The notes under the pieces are model-generated. The model did not search any database and had not been told where the DNA came from. It was given only the letters and a program-made list of their open reading frames with translations. From an uncultured Muribaculaceae bacterium (GTDB lineage Bacteria > Bacteroidota > Bacteroidia > Bacteroidales > Muribaculaceae), in NCBI GenBank assembly GCA_910584125.1, contig CAJTXU010000004.1, forward strand, positions 1 to 64,000: DNA of 64,000 bases. Direction: 5' to 3'. Position numbers and translations under genes: made by a program. How positions within the stretch are numbered: the stretch's first letter is position 1; each line of letters opens with the position of its first letter. Below, one piece after another: positions 7,869 to 16,466 of the stretch.

Positions 7869-8873
7869 TTAGAGCTTTCCGACGGCGAATGTCTGTATCT
7901 CGCCGTCATGGCCCGCGACGCGCACGCCCCGGTATTCGGCATCGTCGTCATAACTGTTGCCGCCCACGCCCGGCTGCGCCTTCAGGGCGTCCGCGTCGTC
8001 GCCTACCCTGAATGTCCGGTTTCCGACCTCAAGCCCGACGTTGCGACCGCTCACCTGCAGACCCGTGATGCGTCCACCTGACGTCTCGGCGTACATCACG
8101 TCCGCACCGTCAAGTTCGAAGTATATCGAGCCGCCGTCGATGCGCGCCCTGCTGTAGAGACCGGCGACCGATGCGGGAAGCGACGAGACGGACGCCCCGA
8201 TCTTCACGGGTCCGACTCCGGCCGCCGTCAGTTTCCAGCCTCCCGCCGGCATGGCGGCGTCGGCAGCAGTCGCGGCCTGCGCCTGGGGTTCGATCGTCAC
8301 GTTGTCGAGCACGAACGCGTAGCGGTGCAGCACAGCGTCCATGGGATACTGTCCCGTGCTGCGGAATACCACGCGGCCGAGAACGGTCTCCGATTCGGGA
8401 ACGCCCGAGATGACAAGACTGCCGTCGGCCGCGCCGCCGCGGGGAACCGTCACCGTGACGCCCTCCGAACTCTCCCTCTCGCCCAGAGCAATCCCGACTA
8501 TCTGATATTGCCTGCCGTCCCGGCCGGCTACCGTGGTCGCGTCGTCATCGTAGTTGCGTATCCACACGTTCTCCACGTCGCGGTTTCCCTGATTGGGATA
8601 CTGGAATGTCAGCACCACCTTGTCGCCCTGTCGATAGCAGCGGCCGAAATTGAATCCCACGCCGGGATTGTCGCCATAAGCCGCCATCGTCATAGAGCCG
8701 ATGGAGATTGTCTTGCCCAACTGCCGTCCGAGGGCGTCGTCAGACTTCTTGCCGAGGGCGTTCGCCGCCTTGTCGAGAGCGTCGCCGAGTTTCTTGAGGA
8801 ACTGCGCCTCTGCAGTCAGAGTGCCCGCGAACAAAGAGAGGGCGATTATCGCCACCAATGTCATTTTCTTCAT
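7869..8873 (-). CDS. Secreted protein of unknown function
   Basis: 334 residues. The start MKKMTLVAIIALSLFAGTLT with cleavage after AEAQ gives a clear signal peptide; the frame to 8942 is a non-exported extension and is not favoured. Two parts are visible: residues about 55-200 form a beta-rich region (NPGVGFNFGRCYRQGDKVVL, NVWIRNYDDDATTV, FRSTGQYPMDAVLHRYAFVL), and residues about 210-334 a second beta-rich region (WKLTAAGVGPVKIG, then YSRARIDGGSIYFELDGADV). I recognise no catalytic motif. A -7-like box (TAAATTTG, 8919-8926 on the minus strand) lies upstream. Periplasmic or surface location is inferred. Confidence 0.7.
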   Translation of the reverse strand: MKKMTLVAIIALSLFAGTLTAEAQFLKKLGDALDKAANALGKKSDDALGRQLGKTISIGSMTMAAYGDNPGVGFNFGRCYRQGDKVVLTFQYPNQGNRDVENVWIRNYDDDATTVAGRDGRQYQIVGIALGERESSEGVTVTVPRGGAADGSLVISGVPESETVLGRVVFRSTGQYPMDAVLHRYAFVLDNVTIEPQAQAATAADAAMPAGGWKLTAAGVGPVKIGASVSSLPASVAGLYSRARIDGGSIYFELDGADVMYAETSGGRITGLQVSGRNVGLEVGNRTFRVGDDADALKAQPGVGGNSYDDDAEYRGVRVAGHDGEIQTFAVGKL

Positions 8874-8875
8874 AA

Positions 8876-8911
8876 CCGTGAACTTTTTCGTTATCCGTGA
8901 ACTTTTTCGTT
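8876..8911. repeat. Tandem duplication in a 5' leader
   Basis: The 18-bp unit containing CCGTGAACTTTTTCGTT occurs twice in a row just before the start of the secreted-protein gene. On that gene's strand the unit includes AACGAAAAAGTTCACGG. Probably a slippage duplication. Confidence 0.7.
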
Positions 8912-9077
8912 TCGCCGACAAATTTAATCCACATTCCGACACGGCGCATCACGGCTTTCCGTGACATCCCATCTCGCTCCCTGGCATCAGTGAGACACCT
9001 GCATCTGATTTGCTTTGTTTTTGTCTATGAATTCGGGGATTTGGTCGCTTTTTGGGCGAAGTGTGGAAAATTGTGAT

Positions 9078-9085
9078 TAATTTTG
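9078..9085 (+). promoter_or_regulatory. -7 box before the TonB-plug/LytTR chimera
   Basis: TAATTTTG matches the TAnnTTTG -7 element; the nearest TTTG (9051-9054) is 23 bp upstream, slightly too far. It precedes the ATG at 9149 by 64 bp. Confidence 0.45.
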
Positions 9086-9148
9086 CAGCGCATTTAGATG
9101 TGGCGGGGCAGTCCGCTGGATTCCCATACGCCACGATATTCCACAGCT

Positions 9149-9760
9149 ATGAATACAAGAATATCCATATTGACGGCTCTGGCCTCGGCGGGATTTCTCC
9201 CGGCCTCGGCCGATGAGCTCCCCGACAGCCTCGACGTGCGTCCGCTCGACGAGGTGGTGATAACAGGCCACTCGGCGCGCCAGCGCGTGGCGGACGCTCA
9301 CGTCGGCAGCGAGAGCCTCGAACTCGACAAACTCTCTCTCACGCCCCGTCTCTTCGGCGAGAACGACATCGTGAAGTCCATCACGCTGCTTCCGGGCGTG
9401 CACAGCAAGGCAGAGGGCGCCGGCGGTTTCGAGGTCCGCGGCGGCAACGCCTACCACATTATTGTGAAGGCCGACCGACGGTATCATCGCGTGGCATTCA
9501 CGCGCATAGACTATATCGAAGGACTCAAGGACTACGTGATACTCCATCTCTCGGACGGGTCACGGCTCATCACACGTTCCACCATTAAAAATATGGAGGA
9601 ATCGCTACCGTGCGACGCATTCATGCGCGTGGGGAAGTCATACATCGTCCGGCTCTCGCAGATTGACTCATTCGACACCAACGACCTCTTCATCGGCGAC
9701 GCCCAGATCCCCATCGGCGCCGCCTACCGCGACCGCGTGCTGCAAGCCCTAATGAACTGA
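9149..9760 (+). CDS. Chimeric protein: TonB-receptor plug fragment fused to a LytTR domain
   Basis: 203 residues from two unrelated families. Residues 1-22 look like a signal peptide (MNTRISILTALASAGFLPAS). Residues 33-100 carry the start of a TonB-dependent receptor: LDEVVITG, then PRLFGENDIVKSITLLPGV and GGFEVRGG, the usual plug motifs. From about residue 104 the sequence is a complete LytTR DNA-binding domain: VKADRRYHRVAFTRIDYIEG, LKDYVILHLSDGSRLITRST, then FMRVGKSYIVRLSQIDSF. The barrel (normally 600 or more residues) and any receiver domain are absent. The join near GGNAYH is in frame. A deletion joining a receptor gene to a LytTR regulator explains it best. A LytTR domain behind a signal peptide would not reach DNA, so it may be non-functional unless translation starts internally. 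Confidence 0.8.
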   Translation: MNTRISILTALASAGFLPASADELPDSLDVRPLDEVVITGHSARQRVADAHVGSESLELDKLSLTPRLFGENDIVKSITLLPGVHSKAEGAGGFEVRGGNAYHIIVKADRRYHRVAFTRIDYIEGLKDYVILHLSDGSRLITRSTIKNMEESLPCDAFMRVGKSYIVRLSQIDSFDTNDLFIGDAQIPIGAAYRDRVLQALMN

Positions 9761-9942
9761 CAATATCAAGAGCATACCACGTATAGGCCTGGGTATACAA
9801 GCCGACATCACGACGGCAATAGAATGTTCGCACAATATTAGGGATGGGGAGCCGTTATATAATGACATACAATCTTTGCACCGGAGACTTCCGATGACAT
9901 TTCGTTGAAGCCGGGCTTGTTAATTTCATCATGTGATTCATT

Positions 9943-11301
9943 ATGAATAGAGACAGTCTTGACTTTGGCAACGAGAAAATCGGACGACTTTTCCGTGCCA
10001 TGTTCTTTCCCACGCTGATCGCGATGTTCTTCAACTCGATCCTCAACATCTGCGACGGTATGTTCGTAGGCCACGGCGTCGGCTCCGACGCTCTGGCTGC
10101 CATCAACATCGTGGCGCCGATGTTCCTGCTCACCACGGGCATCGGGCTTATGTTCGGCATCGGCGCGTCGGTGATCGCCTCGATCCGTCTGGCCGAAGAC
10201 AATGTGAAGGCGGCGCGCATCATCATGACGCAGGCTTACGTGGCCGGAGCCGTGATATTCGGCACCATCATAGTGCTCACGCTGATATTCACTCGTCCGA
10301 TACTCTACGCGGCGGGTTGCTCGCCCGCCCTCGAAGGGCTCGCCACCGACTATCTGCTGTGGCTGCTTCCCGGATTCTTCTTTTTCTACCTGCAGTGTGT
10401 CGGCATGATGCTCGTGCGTCTTGACGGCTCACCCAAATACGCCATGTCGGTGCAGATCGTGGCCGCCGTCCTCAACATCTTCCTCGACTGGCTACTCGTC
10501 TTCCCGCTCGATATGGGCATCGCCGGAGCATCGATAGCGACGTCGTTCTCATGCGTGGTGGGAGGCTGCATGGTGCTCGCCTACTTCATATGGTTCTCCG
10601 ACAAGCTGAAGTTCTATCGCCTCAAGATGTCGGTGAAGTCGCTGATGCTTTCGCTGCGCAACACGGGCTATATGATGAAGTTGGGATTCGCGACTTTTGT
10701 CACCGAGTTCGCGCTGGGAGTCATGATCGTCACCGGCAACTACATGTTCATGTCGCTGCTCGGCGAAGACGGGGTCGCCGCCTATTCGGTAGGCTGCTAC
10801 CTCTTCCCGCTGATATTCTCCATCAGCAACGCAGTGGCGCAGTCGGCCCAGCCGATAGTTAGCTTCAACTACGGGGCCGAGCGCCCGGAGCGGGTGTCGC
10901 AGGCGCTGCGTCTGTCGCTCGCCACAGGAGCAATATGCGGTCTGATGGTCAGCGCGTTCATGTGGATAGGCTCCAGACCGATGGCGGCGATATTTCTCGC
11001 CACGGACTCGGCGGCATACGGCTATGCCGTACACGGTCTTCCGCTGCTCGGACTCTGCGCCATTTTCTTCTCGCTCAACATCGTAATGATCGGCTATTAC
11101 CAGAGCGTCGAGAAGGCGGTGAGGTCGACTGTCTACACCCTGCTGCGCGGCATAATCTTTCTTGTGCCGGCATTCATCGTGCTGCCCGACCTTGCGGGCG
11201 TCGACGGTCTCTGGCTCGCGATACCGGCGGCCGAGGTCCTCACCCTCGCCGCGATAGCCCTCACCTCCCGCCGCCACGTCTCCGGCCTCCGTACCCGCTG
11301 A
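9943..11301 (+). CDS. MATE family efflux transporter
   Basis: 452 residues with about 12 predicted membrane segments in two similar halves, the normal MATE layout. N-terminal FRAMFFPTLIAMFFNSILNI and DGMFVGHGVGSDALAAINI are typical of the MATE/DinF group of Bacteroidota. Substrate unknown; members couple Na+ or H+ entry to export of drugs or metabolites. It stands alone, divergent from the cluster that ends at 11308. No clear consensus promoter was found in the 180 bp upstream. Confidence 0.93.
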   Translation: MNRDSLDFGNEKIGRLFRAMFFPTLIAMFFNSILNICDGMFVGHGVGSDALAAINIVAPMFLLTTGIGLMFGIGASVIASIRLAEDNVKAARIIMTQAYVAGAVIFGTIIVLTLIFTRPILYAAGCSPALEGLATDYLLWLLPGFFFFYLQCVGMMLVRLDGSPKYAMSVQIVAAVLNIFLDWLLVFPLDMGIAGASIATSFSCVVGGCMVLAYFIWFSDKLKFYRLKMSVKSLMLSLRNTGYMMKLGFATFVTEFALGVMIVTGNYMFMSLLGEDGVAAYSVGCYLFPLIFSISNAVAQSAQPIVSFNYGAERPERVSQALRLSLATGAICGLMVSAFMWIGSRPMAAIFLATDSAAYGYAVHGLPLLGLCAIFFSLNIVMIGYYQSVEKAVRSTVYTLLRGIIFLVPAFIVLPDLAGVDGLWLAIPAAEVLTLAAIALTSRRHVSGLRTR

Positions 11302-11307
11302 TCAATT

Positions 11308-11625
11308 CTAATCCTGCTCTGTTATGTTGACAAAGGCCTGGCAACAAGCATATGAGAGGCCTATCGTGGGACTGTGCCAGCGGGCGGAATCATCATCGAG
11401 CGGCAGACGCCCGTCGCCGTATTCTTTGCTGATGATCTCGATTGCCTCCCCATCGTCGCTGAGCCTCGCGTATATCGGAGATACATATCCGGCGTAATGG
11501 TCGGGCAGCGATGCGGTCAACGGCACTTCCCGGCCTGATTCGAATTCGGATACCGGGAATCTGTAGACATTGGCGCTGACAGAACCCAAAGCGTTAGTCT
11601 CCACAACGAATTTCAGATATTTCAT
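11308..11625 (-). CDS. Hypothetical protein, last gene of a four-gene cluster
   Basis: 105 residues, starting MKYLKFVVETNALGS. No signal peptide or membrane segment. Mixed polar composition (YRFPVSEFESG, ARLSDDGEAIEIISKEYGDG); family not recognised. It lies 52 bp after the 256-residue gene on the same strand and ends 6 bp from the MATE stop on the opposite strand. Confidence 0.55.
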   Translation of the reverse strand: MKYLKFVVETNALGSVSANVYRFPVSEFESGREVPLTASLPDHYAGYVSPIYARLSDDGEAIEIISKEYGDGRLPLDDDSARWHSPTIGLSYACCQAFVNITEQD

Positions 11626-11677
11626 AACTATCTGTCTTTTTGAATATGAAGAAAAGCGGGCGATGCCTGCAGTTAGT

Positions 11678-12448
11678 TCAGTCCTCTTCGATGATCTGTT
11701 CGGGCTCCCAGATGGCGTTCATGACGTCGAGAGCGTCATAATTGCCGTTTTCGACAGCGCACGACAGCAGGTCGTAATATCGGTCCATGTCGGTGATGAA
11801 TGTCGCGGGGTCGTTGGTTTCGGCGGCCACTTTCATCCATCTCCATCCTGTCTCATCGCCGGGTGCAAGGGCTCCTTTCTCAATACCCTCGAGCAGTATT
11901 TCCTGAAATTGTCCCAGTCGGGTTATGCGTGCGGCATACCAGTTGTTGCAGGAACTAAGCAACGCCTTTAGCACATGGCAACCGACATCGCCGTTCTCAA
12001 TTTCCAGATTGATAAGCGTCAGAACGAGCTGTTCATCTTCAGTCGTTTCGGCTATGACAGAACTGTCGTTGTTTTTATGGACATGCAGGATATGGTCCAT
12101 AATGTCGACGATTCGCTCCCATGGCGTCAGCGTATGGTATGTGACCGTCATCCAGATCTCGTCGCGCGAGCGATAGGGAGCGTTGTCCACTACTGTGAAA
12201 TCTGCCTCCCATTCCTCCCCTAAACGCAACGTTTTCGATTGTCCTTTATAGCCAAGGGTAACCATCTCAGGCGAAATGGCGAATACCACCATCTCGCCGA
12301 AGATAATCGCGCCAGTGGATATTGAGTCGCCCGTCCGGATGTCACGCGCCTCAACGCGTTTAATCTCATCATACTCGACCGATTTGTCCGTATCGTAGAC
12401 ATTGTGGGTGACCACAATGTCAAGTACCGTAGGAAGCAGTTCTCTCAT
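11678..12448 (-). CDS. Hypothetical protein with a conserved-looking C-terminus
   Basis: 256 residues from ATG 12448 (MRELLPTVLDIVVTHNVYD); the frame is open to a TTG at 12469, which I do not favour. No signal peptide. The N-terminal half is beta-rich, the C-terminal half helical (QFQEILLEGIEKGALAPGDE, then YYDLLSCAVENGNYDALDVM), ending IWEPEQIIEED. I have the impression of similar C-terminal tails in other Bacteroidales proteins of unknown function, but this is memory only. It follows the membrane protein at 12473 by 24 bp, so they are probably co-transcribed. Confidence 0.6.
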   Translation of the reverse strand: MRELLPTVLDIVVTHNVYDTDKSVEYDEIKRVEARDIRTGDSISTGAIIFGEMVVFAISPEMVTLGYKGQSKTLRLGEEWEADFTVVDNAPYRSRDEIWMTVTYHTLTPWERIVDIMDHILHVHKNNDSSVIAETTEDEQLVLTLINLEIENGDVGCHVLKALLSSCNNWYAARITRLGQFQEILLEGIEKGALAPGDETGWRWMKVAAETNDPATFITDMDRYYDLLSCAVENGNYDALDVMNAIWEPEQIIEED

Positions 12449-12472
12449 AACACCATTGTAGATTGACAATGA

Positions 12473-13621
12473 CTAAATCCGGCCTTTAAGCCATGGCTCT
12501 TTTCTCAGTCGCTCCTCGCGCTTTCGGTCGGCTTTTGTCGTGCCCATGATTATGTCGAGTGTGCTGTCCCTCTCCTCTGCCTTTGACTTGGAATCATTTG
12601 CGGCAGGCTTATGAGTCAACACTACAAACAGGAACACATAGGGCAGCATAGTTATGACCATCTGGAGAAACAGTTCCCACATGGCGATGCCGAGACCGAC
12701 CAGACACACCATCGCGGCCACTATGTATACGGCCCCGAAAATGGTGAATATGATGCCGCGTATCCATCCGATCGCCTTGATGTTGAAGTAGGCAGACGTC
12801 AGGAATCCTATGCCCGTAATACATATGGAGATTCCGAGGCCTATGGATGACTGCATCGACTTGCTCATATGGAACAACGCGCATACAAGCAGGACTATGA
12901 AAACAACCGGAAACACCGCCGGGAACGAAATAGCCATAGGTATGATTGTCGTGTCTGCATGTGAGTTTCCATCGGCAATGTCCATAAGACGCTTGTATAA
13001 CGGATAACTGACTATCTGACATACGAGGACGCCGGCAAAGGGCAACACCCTCAGCACGGAACCCCAGAAACCGTAACGGGCCTTGTCGCACCACCAGAAC
13101 ATGTCGGTCTTCAATGCAAGCCATGCGCTGATTTCGAGATAGCAGCTGCCGGCAATCAGGAGCGGCACTATAATCAGGGCGACTGCACGTATGAAGCGGA
13201 AGCGGATGCCGAGAAGGCACAACACAAGCGAGCCGATAACCATGGCGACAACATATATGTATGGCGTCAGTCCCGAATAATATTGTCCCTGGGGAGTGAA
13301 ACGCCTGCGCTCAAGATCCGGGAATAAATCCTCGCCTCCGCCGACATATCGCAATTCGCTTGCGGCGACAGCATACTCTTTTCCATCGATATTCACAACA
13401 CCATGGCCTGAGAAATTTTCAATCGGTCTGAGAACAATAAGGGTGTCGCCGTTCGCCATTCTGAGCACATCGCGTCCCACCGCCTCCTTCCCTTTTATAG
13501 TCAGGAGTTCGTTGACGTCAAGCGAATCGCCGTCGGCGGTATCAACAACATAAGTCTGCGCCGAGGCACTGATCGCCAGAAATGTCAGTATGACGATTAT
13601 CATTGTCTTGATTGTATTCAT
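12473..13621 (-). CDS. Membrane protein of unknown function (paralog of the 13661 gene)
   Basis: 382 residues. Signal peptide 1-21 (MIIVILTFLAISASAQ), an extracytoplasmic N-terminal domain to about 115, then roughly seven hydrophobic segments and a charged cytoplasmic tail (TTKADRKREERLRKEPWLKG). At residues 173-178 it has DMFWWC; the neighbouring gene has DALWWC in the same position relative to its membrane segments, followed by a similarly spaced Gly-rich helix. Both also share a signal peptide, a small N-terminal beta domain and a PYIY/FMYG helix start. The two are tandem duplicates that have diverged widely. Function unknown. Confidence 0.65.
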   Translation of the reverse strand: MNTIKTMIIVILTFLAISASAQTYVVDTADGDSLDVNELLTIKGKEAVGRDVLRMANGDTLIVLRPIENFSGHGVVNIDGKEYAVAASELRYVGGGEDLFPDLERRRFTPQGQYYSGLTPYIYVVAMVIGSLVLCLLGIRFRFIRAVALIIVPLLIAGSCYLEISAWLALKTDMFWWCDKARYGFWGSVLRVLPFAGVLVCQIVSYPLYKRLMDIADGNSHADTTIIPMAISFPAVFPVVFIVLLVCALFHMSKSMQSSIGLGISICITGIGFLTSAYFNIKAIGWIRGIIFTIFGAVYIVAAMVCLVGLGIAMWELFLQMVITMLPYVFLFVVLTHKPAANDSKSKAEERDSTLDIIMGTTKADRKREERLRKEPWLKGRI

Positions 13622-13660
13622 ATCACATCACTTTTGTAAGGTCTGGTTCAAGCGAAGGCG

Positions 13661-14650
13661 TCACTGGGCCGTGACATTCCTGTTGCGCCATGCGTCCCGG
13701 GCTTCATCTTCCGAATTATATCTATTGCCGTAAATGTCCGAGACCGAGCCATCGGGATTATGCCAATAGAGCCGTCGCATATTTTTGGCCATGCCGGCTA
13801 TCAGAAACGCAAGAACGGGACATGCCAGCACGACTTCGGCCAGAATCAGCATCCCTGCGAAATAAGCCGCCGACAACGTGGCAATAAGTCCGAAGACTCC
13901 GATGACAATCAGCGCCGCCCGCGCCGCGCCGCGCGCGAAGCCCGATCCCGCACCTGCCGAGATAAAAGTCCGGATGAGAATCACATATGCCAGTTCCATA
14001 CCGAGATAAAGCGCGAGCGGAATAAAACCTACAATCGCTCCGCCAAGGCCCTGATATTCGGGAACGCACCACCACAGCGCATCGTTGCCGAGCATCAACG
14101 CCGAGTATACCTGCAATGCCACGGCGATAATGAAAGGCATTGCCGACCATCCTGCCTTGCGGCAACGAAGCAACATTAGCAACGCCGCGACCATAAGCAA
14201 CAACTGAGACAAGGGCAGACTGAGACCGTACATGAAACGCCCGAGCGGAGAAAGCGGATTCATACGGGTAAATGCCAGACGCTTCCTTACGAACGAATCC
14301 GTAGGACTGAAATCATCGCCGGCAAATATATCTACGGTTTCCTGCGGATTGCTTTCCGAAAAGCGAAGCCATCTGGCCTCTGAGAGATATGTCTCCCCCT
14401 CGTATGTGAACTCGGCGAGGATGTTGCGACCCGCCGATGTCGAATCGGCGGCGACAATGCGCCTATCGACCTGAATCACCGTGCCGTTCGGAATCAATTT
14501 CCTCCACTTAGAGCCATCGGCGTCGGTGCGGTATGCCCTGATATAATTGCCTATGAGATAGTCGGCTTCATACCGCTGGGCATAGCTGACGACTGGCATC
14601 GTGAACAACGACACCAATATCAGAAACTTCTTTAAGAGGAAATCTTTCAT
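13661..14650 (-). CDS. Membrane protein of unknown function (paralog of the 12473 gene)
   Basis: 329 residues from ATG 14650 (MKDFLLKKFLILVSLFTMPV, cleavage after SYAQ); the frame to 14785 is not exported and is rejected. The N-terminal domain 26-135 contains GNYIRAYRTDADGSKWRKL and EFTYEGETYLSEARWLRF. About five membrane segments follow; DALWWC lies at 190-195. A soluble tail (WHNPDGSVSDIYGNRYNSED) ends the protein. It is the first gene of a same-strand cluster of four ending at 11308. The layout (sensor-like outer domain plus membrane region) suggests an envelope role, but that is a guess. Confidence 0.65.
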   Translation of the reverse strand: MKDFLLKKFLILVSLFTMPVVSYAQRYEADYLIGNYIRAYRTDADGSKWRKLIPNGTVIQVDRRIVAADSTSAGRNILAEFTYEGETYLSEARWLRFSESNPQETVDIFAGDDFSPTDSFVRKRLAFTRMNPLSPLGRFMYGLSLPLSQLLLMVAALLMLLRCRKAGWSAMPFIIAVALQVYSALMLGNDALWWCVPEYQGLGGAIVGFIPLALYLGMELAYVILIRTFISAGAGSGFARGAARAALIVIGVFGLIATLSAAYFAGMLILAEVVLACPVLAFLIAGMAKNMRRLYWHNPDGSVSDIYGNRYNSEDEARDAWRNRNVTAQ

Positions 14651-14865
14651 AATCAATTCATTCGAGAACTCGCATCGGACTCCAAAGATAGTCATTAAAA
14701 ACCTAACGGCAAAGAAACATGCTGTAAAACACATTTTCCGACAACCGACAGCCAACGGCAATATCACAAGGTTCCCCATAAACAATAAGAAAAACAGAAT
14801 TGTCCCAACCAGAACTTAAGTTCCAAGAGCCGGAAATAAGCGGCTGTTTTTTCGGGCAGCGACGT

Positions 14866-15654
14866 TCAGGTCAACCTCTGCTCGATGTAGTCTGCGAATC
14901 TGAGCACCTTGTCAGAACTTATTTCACTGAACACAAGATGTTCGAAATCCCGTTTCTTCAAACCCATATCCGTCCTTGCCAGTAATTCGCGAAGTGCCGC
15001 TTTGAGCTGTGAGGCTGTGCCCACACCTGTCCTTGCCTTAAGAAACACGTAATCAGGATCTGTCAATGCAAGTAAAAACATCGTATCGTAAAAATCCCTA
15101 CCTTTTGATCTGGACAACAAGGCCGACAATTTCATCGAAAGCAGTATGCCGTCCGGAGGCACTGGCAAAGGGAAGAAAAAACCACATCCATTGACATTCA
15201 CAGTCACAGGCTCATAAAGAATGCCTTGATCTTGCGCCTCGATTTTCAAAAGGAAACGTTCATCCTTATGACCTGTCAGGTTAAGGTCAAACAGAAGATG
15301 AGGGAAATGTATGTTGCGCCTGAAAGCCGTAAGTCTTGGGTTGCTCCTGTCTCTTGCCTCCGCATTCAATCCACTACGTTGTAGAAACTGAATTACGTCA
15401 TCCGTCATCTTGAGAAATTCTGCCTCATCCATATCGCGTATGTCAAAGTAAAGATCTTCACTGAACCTGTCAATGCCCTTGACCAAGCGAAGATTTGTAC
15501 CGCCGATGAACGCGAGTTTTCTCATATAAGGGGACGACGAAAGGAAGTCGAGCACCATGAGCTGGACATATTCCTTTACGATATGTTTGGCGAATGCCGG
15601 ATTTTCCCTCAGCGGCCGGGCAAAGAATCCCGATATGTAATTCAAATCAATCAT
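14866..15654 (-). CDS. abiEii: AbiEii-type nucleotidyltransferase toxin, catalytic motif altered
   Basis: 262 residues of the AbiEii/AbiGii nucleotidyltransferase family, the toxin of type IV toxin-antitoxin and abortive-infection modules. The motif FIGGTNLRLV at 49-58 is followed by RFSEDLYFD (63-71). The usual form is S-x-D-L-D-F, where the two Asp bind metal. Here the second Asp is Tyr69, encoded by TAC, one base from GAC. SMKLSALLSRSKGRDFYDT is the conserved region after it. The gene overlaps the AbiEi gene by 4 bp (ATGA), the normal arrangement. The change may have inactivated the toxin; a sequencing error or an alternative metal ligand such as Asp71 is possible. Confidence 0.85.
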   Translation of the reverse strand: MIDLNYISGFFARPLRENPAFAKHIVKEYVQLMVLDFLSSSPYMRKLAFIGGTNLRLVKGIDRFSEDLYFDIRDMDEAEFLKMTDDVIQFLQRSGLNAEARDRSNPRLTAFRRNIHFPHLLFDLNLTGHKDERFLLKIEAQDQGILYEPVTVNVNGCGFFFPLPVPPDGILLSMKLSALLSRSKGRDFYDTMFLLALTDPDYVFLKARTGVGTASQLKAALRELLARTDMGLKKRDFEHLVFSEISSDKVLRFADYIEQRLT

Positions 15655-16268
15655 AATCCGTATACAGTCAATAATGTATTCACTCGATCGTTTAACGCTT
15701 TGCTGCCGATCCGTTCGGCATATTCCTTAAATATCTCGCTGTTGAAGTCCTCGAACATAAAGTCCTCGTCAAGTCGCAATTCACTCATATCGGCTTCAGT
15801 CTCGTAAAACGGATTCAGATACAGCAGGTCAAGGAGAGCCTTTTCTGGAGAAGCCAAGAGAATGACACGCCCGTCTGCCATCGGTTTGGGTTCATATCCG
15901 AACATTAACCCAGACTTTACCGAACTGTATGTATATTCACCAAATTCATTACTAAAAGAAGCCGTCTTCAACGACGTCACGCTTGTGATCTGCACAACCT
16001 CCTCAGGAATCATCCCGTAATATGAAAGGGCTGTGTGCAGACTGATATACGACGGACGGTATATTCTGTTAGCTAAGTATCTGTTGAAGTCCGGAATCTT
16101 CCTGCATTCCGAAAAGGCGTAATACTCCTTCCTGAGTTTTATCAAATAACCTTTGCTTTCCCATACACGCAGGTTATGCCGATTGAAATCAGGGCACCAT
16201 GAGTATACCTGCTGGACGTTGAAACATCCCAATGGATACCATTGCTTATGAAATTCGAGATAGTTCAA
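15651..16268 (-). CDS. abiEi: AbiEi-type antitoxin / transcriptional repressor
   Basis: About 205 residues. The N-terminal winged-helix part (WYPLGCFNVQQVYSWCPDFN, then WESKGYLIKLRKEYYAF) and the following domain (YISLHTALSYYGMIPE, ASPEKALLDLLYL) match AbiEi antitoxins, which repress their own operon and counter AbiEii. There is no ATG near the N-terminus. The TTG at 16295 that opens the frame is itself part of the -7 box, so I place the start at TTG 16268, which gives LNYLEFHKQWYPLGCF, the usual family start. Codon use and GC are lower than in flanking core genes, which suggests horizontal transfer. Confidence 0.8.
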   Translation of the reverse strand: MNYLEFHKQWYPLGCFNVQQVYSWCPDFNRHNLRVWESKGYLIKLRKEYYAFSECRKIPDFNRYLANRIYRPSYISLHTALSYYGMIPEEVVQITSVTSLKTASFSNEFGEYTYSSVKSGLMFGYEPKPMADGRVILLASPEKALLDLLYLNPFYETEADMSELRLDEDFMFEDFNSEIFKEYAERIGSKALNDRVNTLLTVYGL

Positions 16269-16292
16269 TTCAATTCTGTTTCCGATTTGTTG

Positions 16293-16324
16293 CAAATTTA
16301 CAACAAATCAGAAATAAAAACAAA
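16293..16324 (-). promoter_or_regulatory. abiEi-abiEii promoter
   Basis: Minus strand: TTTG (16321-16324), 20 bp, TAAATTTG (16293-16300), exact consensus. The surrounding sequence TTTGTTGTAAATTTGCAACAA forms a short near-palindrome centred on the -7 box, a reasonable operator for AbiEi. Confidence 0.75.
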
Positions 16325-16466
16325 TATTGAGGCGATTTATTAACTCTTTTTCGAACCGGACAAGTCCATGCGTAAGCCTACCGGCGATGGCGACTGCCCA
16401 AGTCGCCCGAGACGTCGCGGAGGTAACTACGCGATCAATACCATAACATTCGAAACTCGAATCAAA

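Noticed and set aside
8949..9134. Small minus-strand ORF between the secreted-protein gene and the chimera
   Set aside because: No conserved-looking sequence or start signal; overlaps the promoter of the plus-strand gene.
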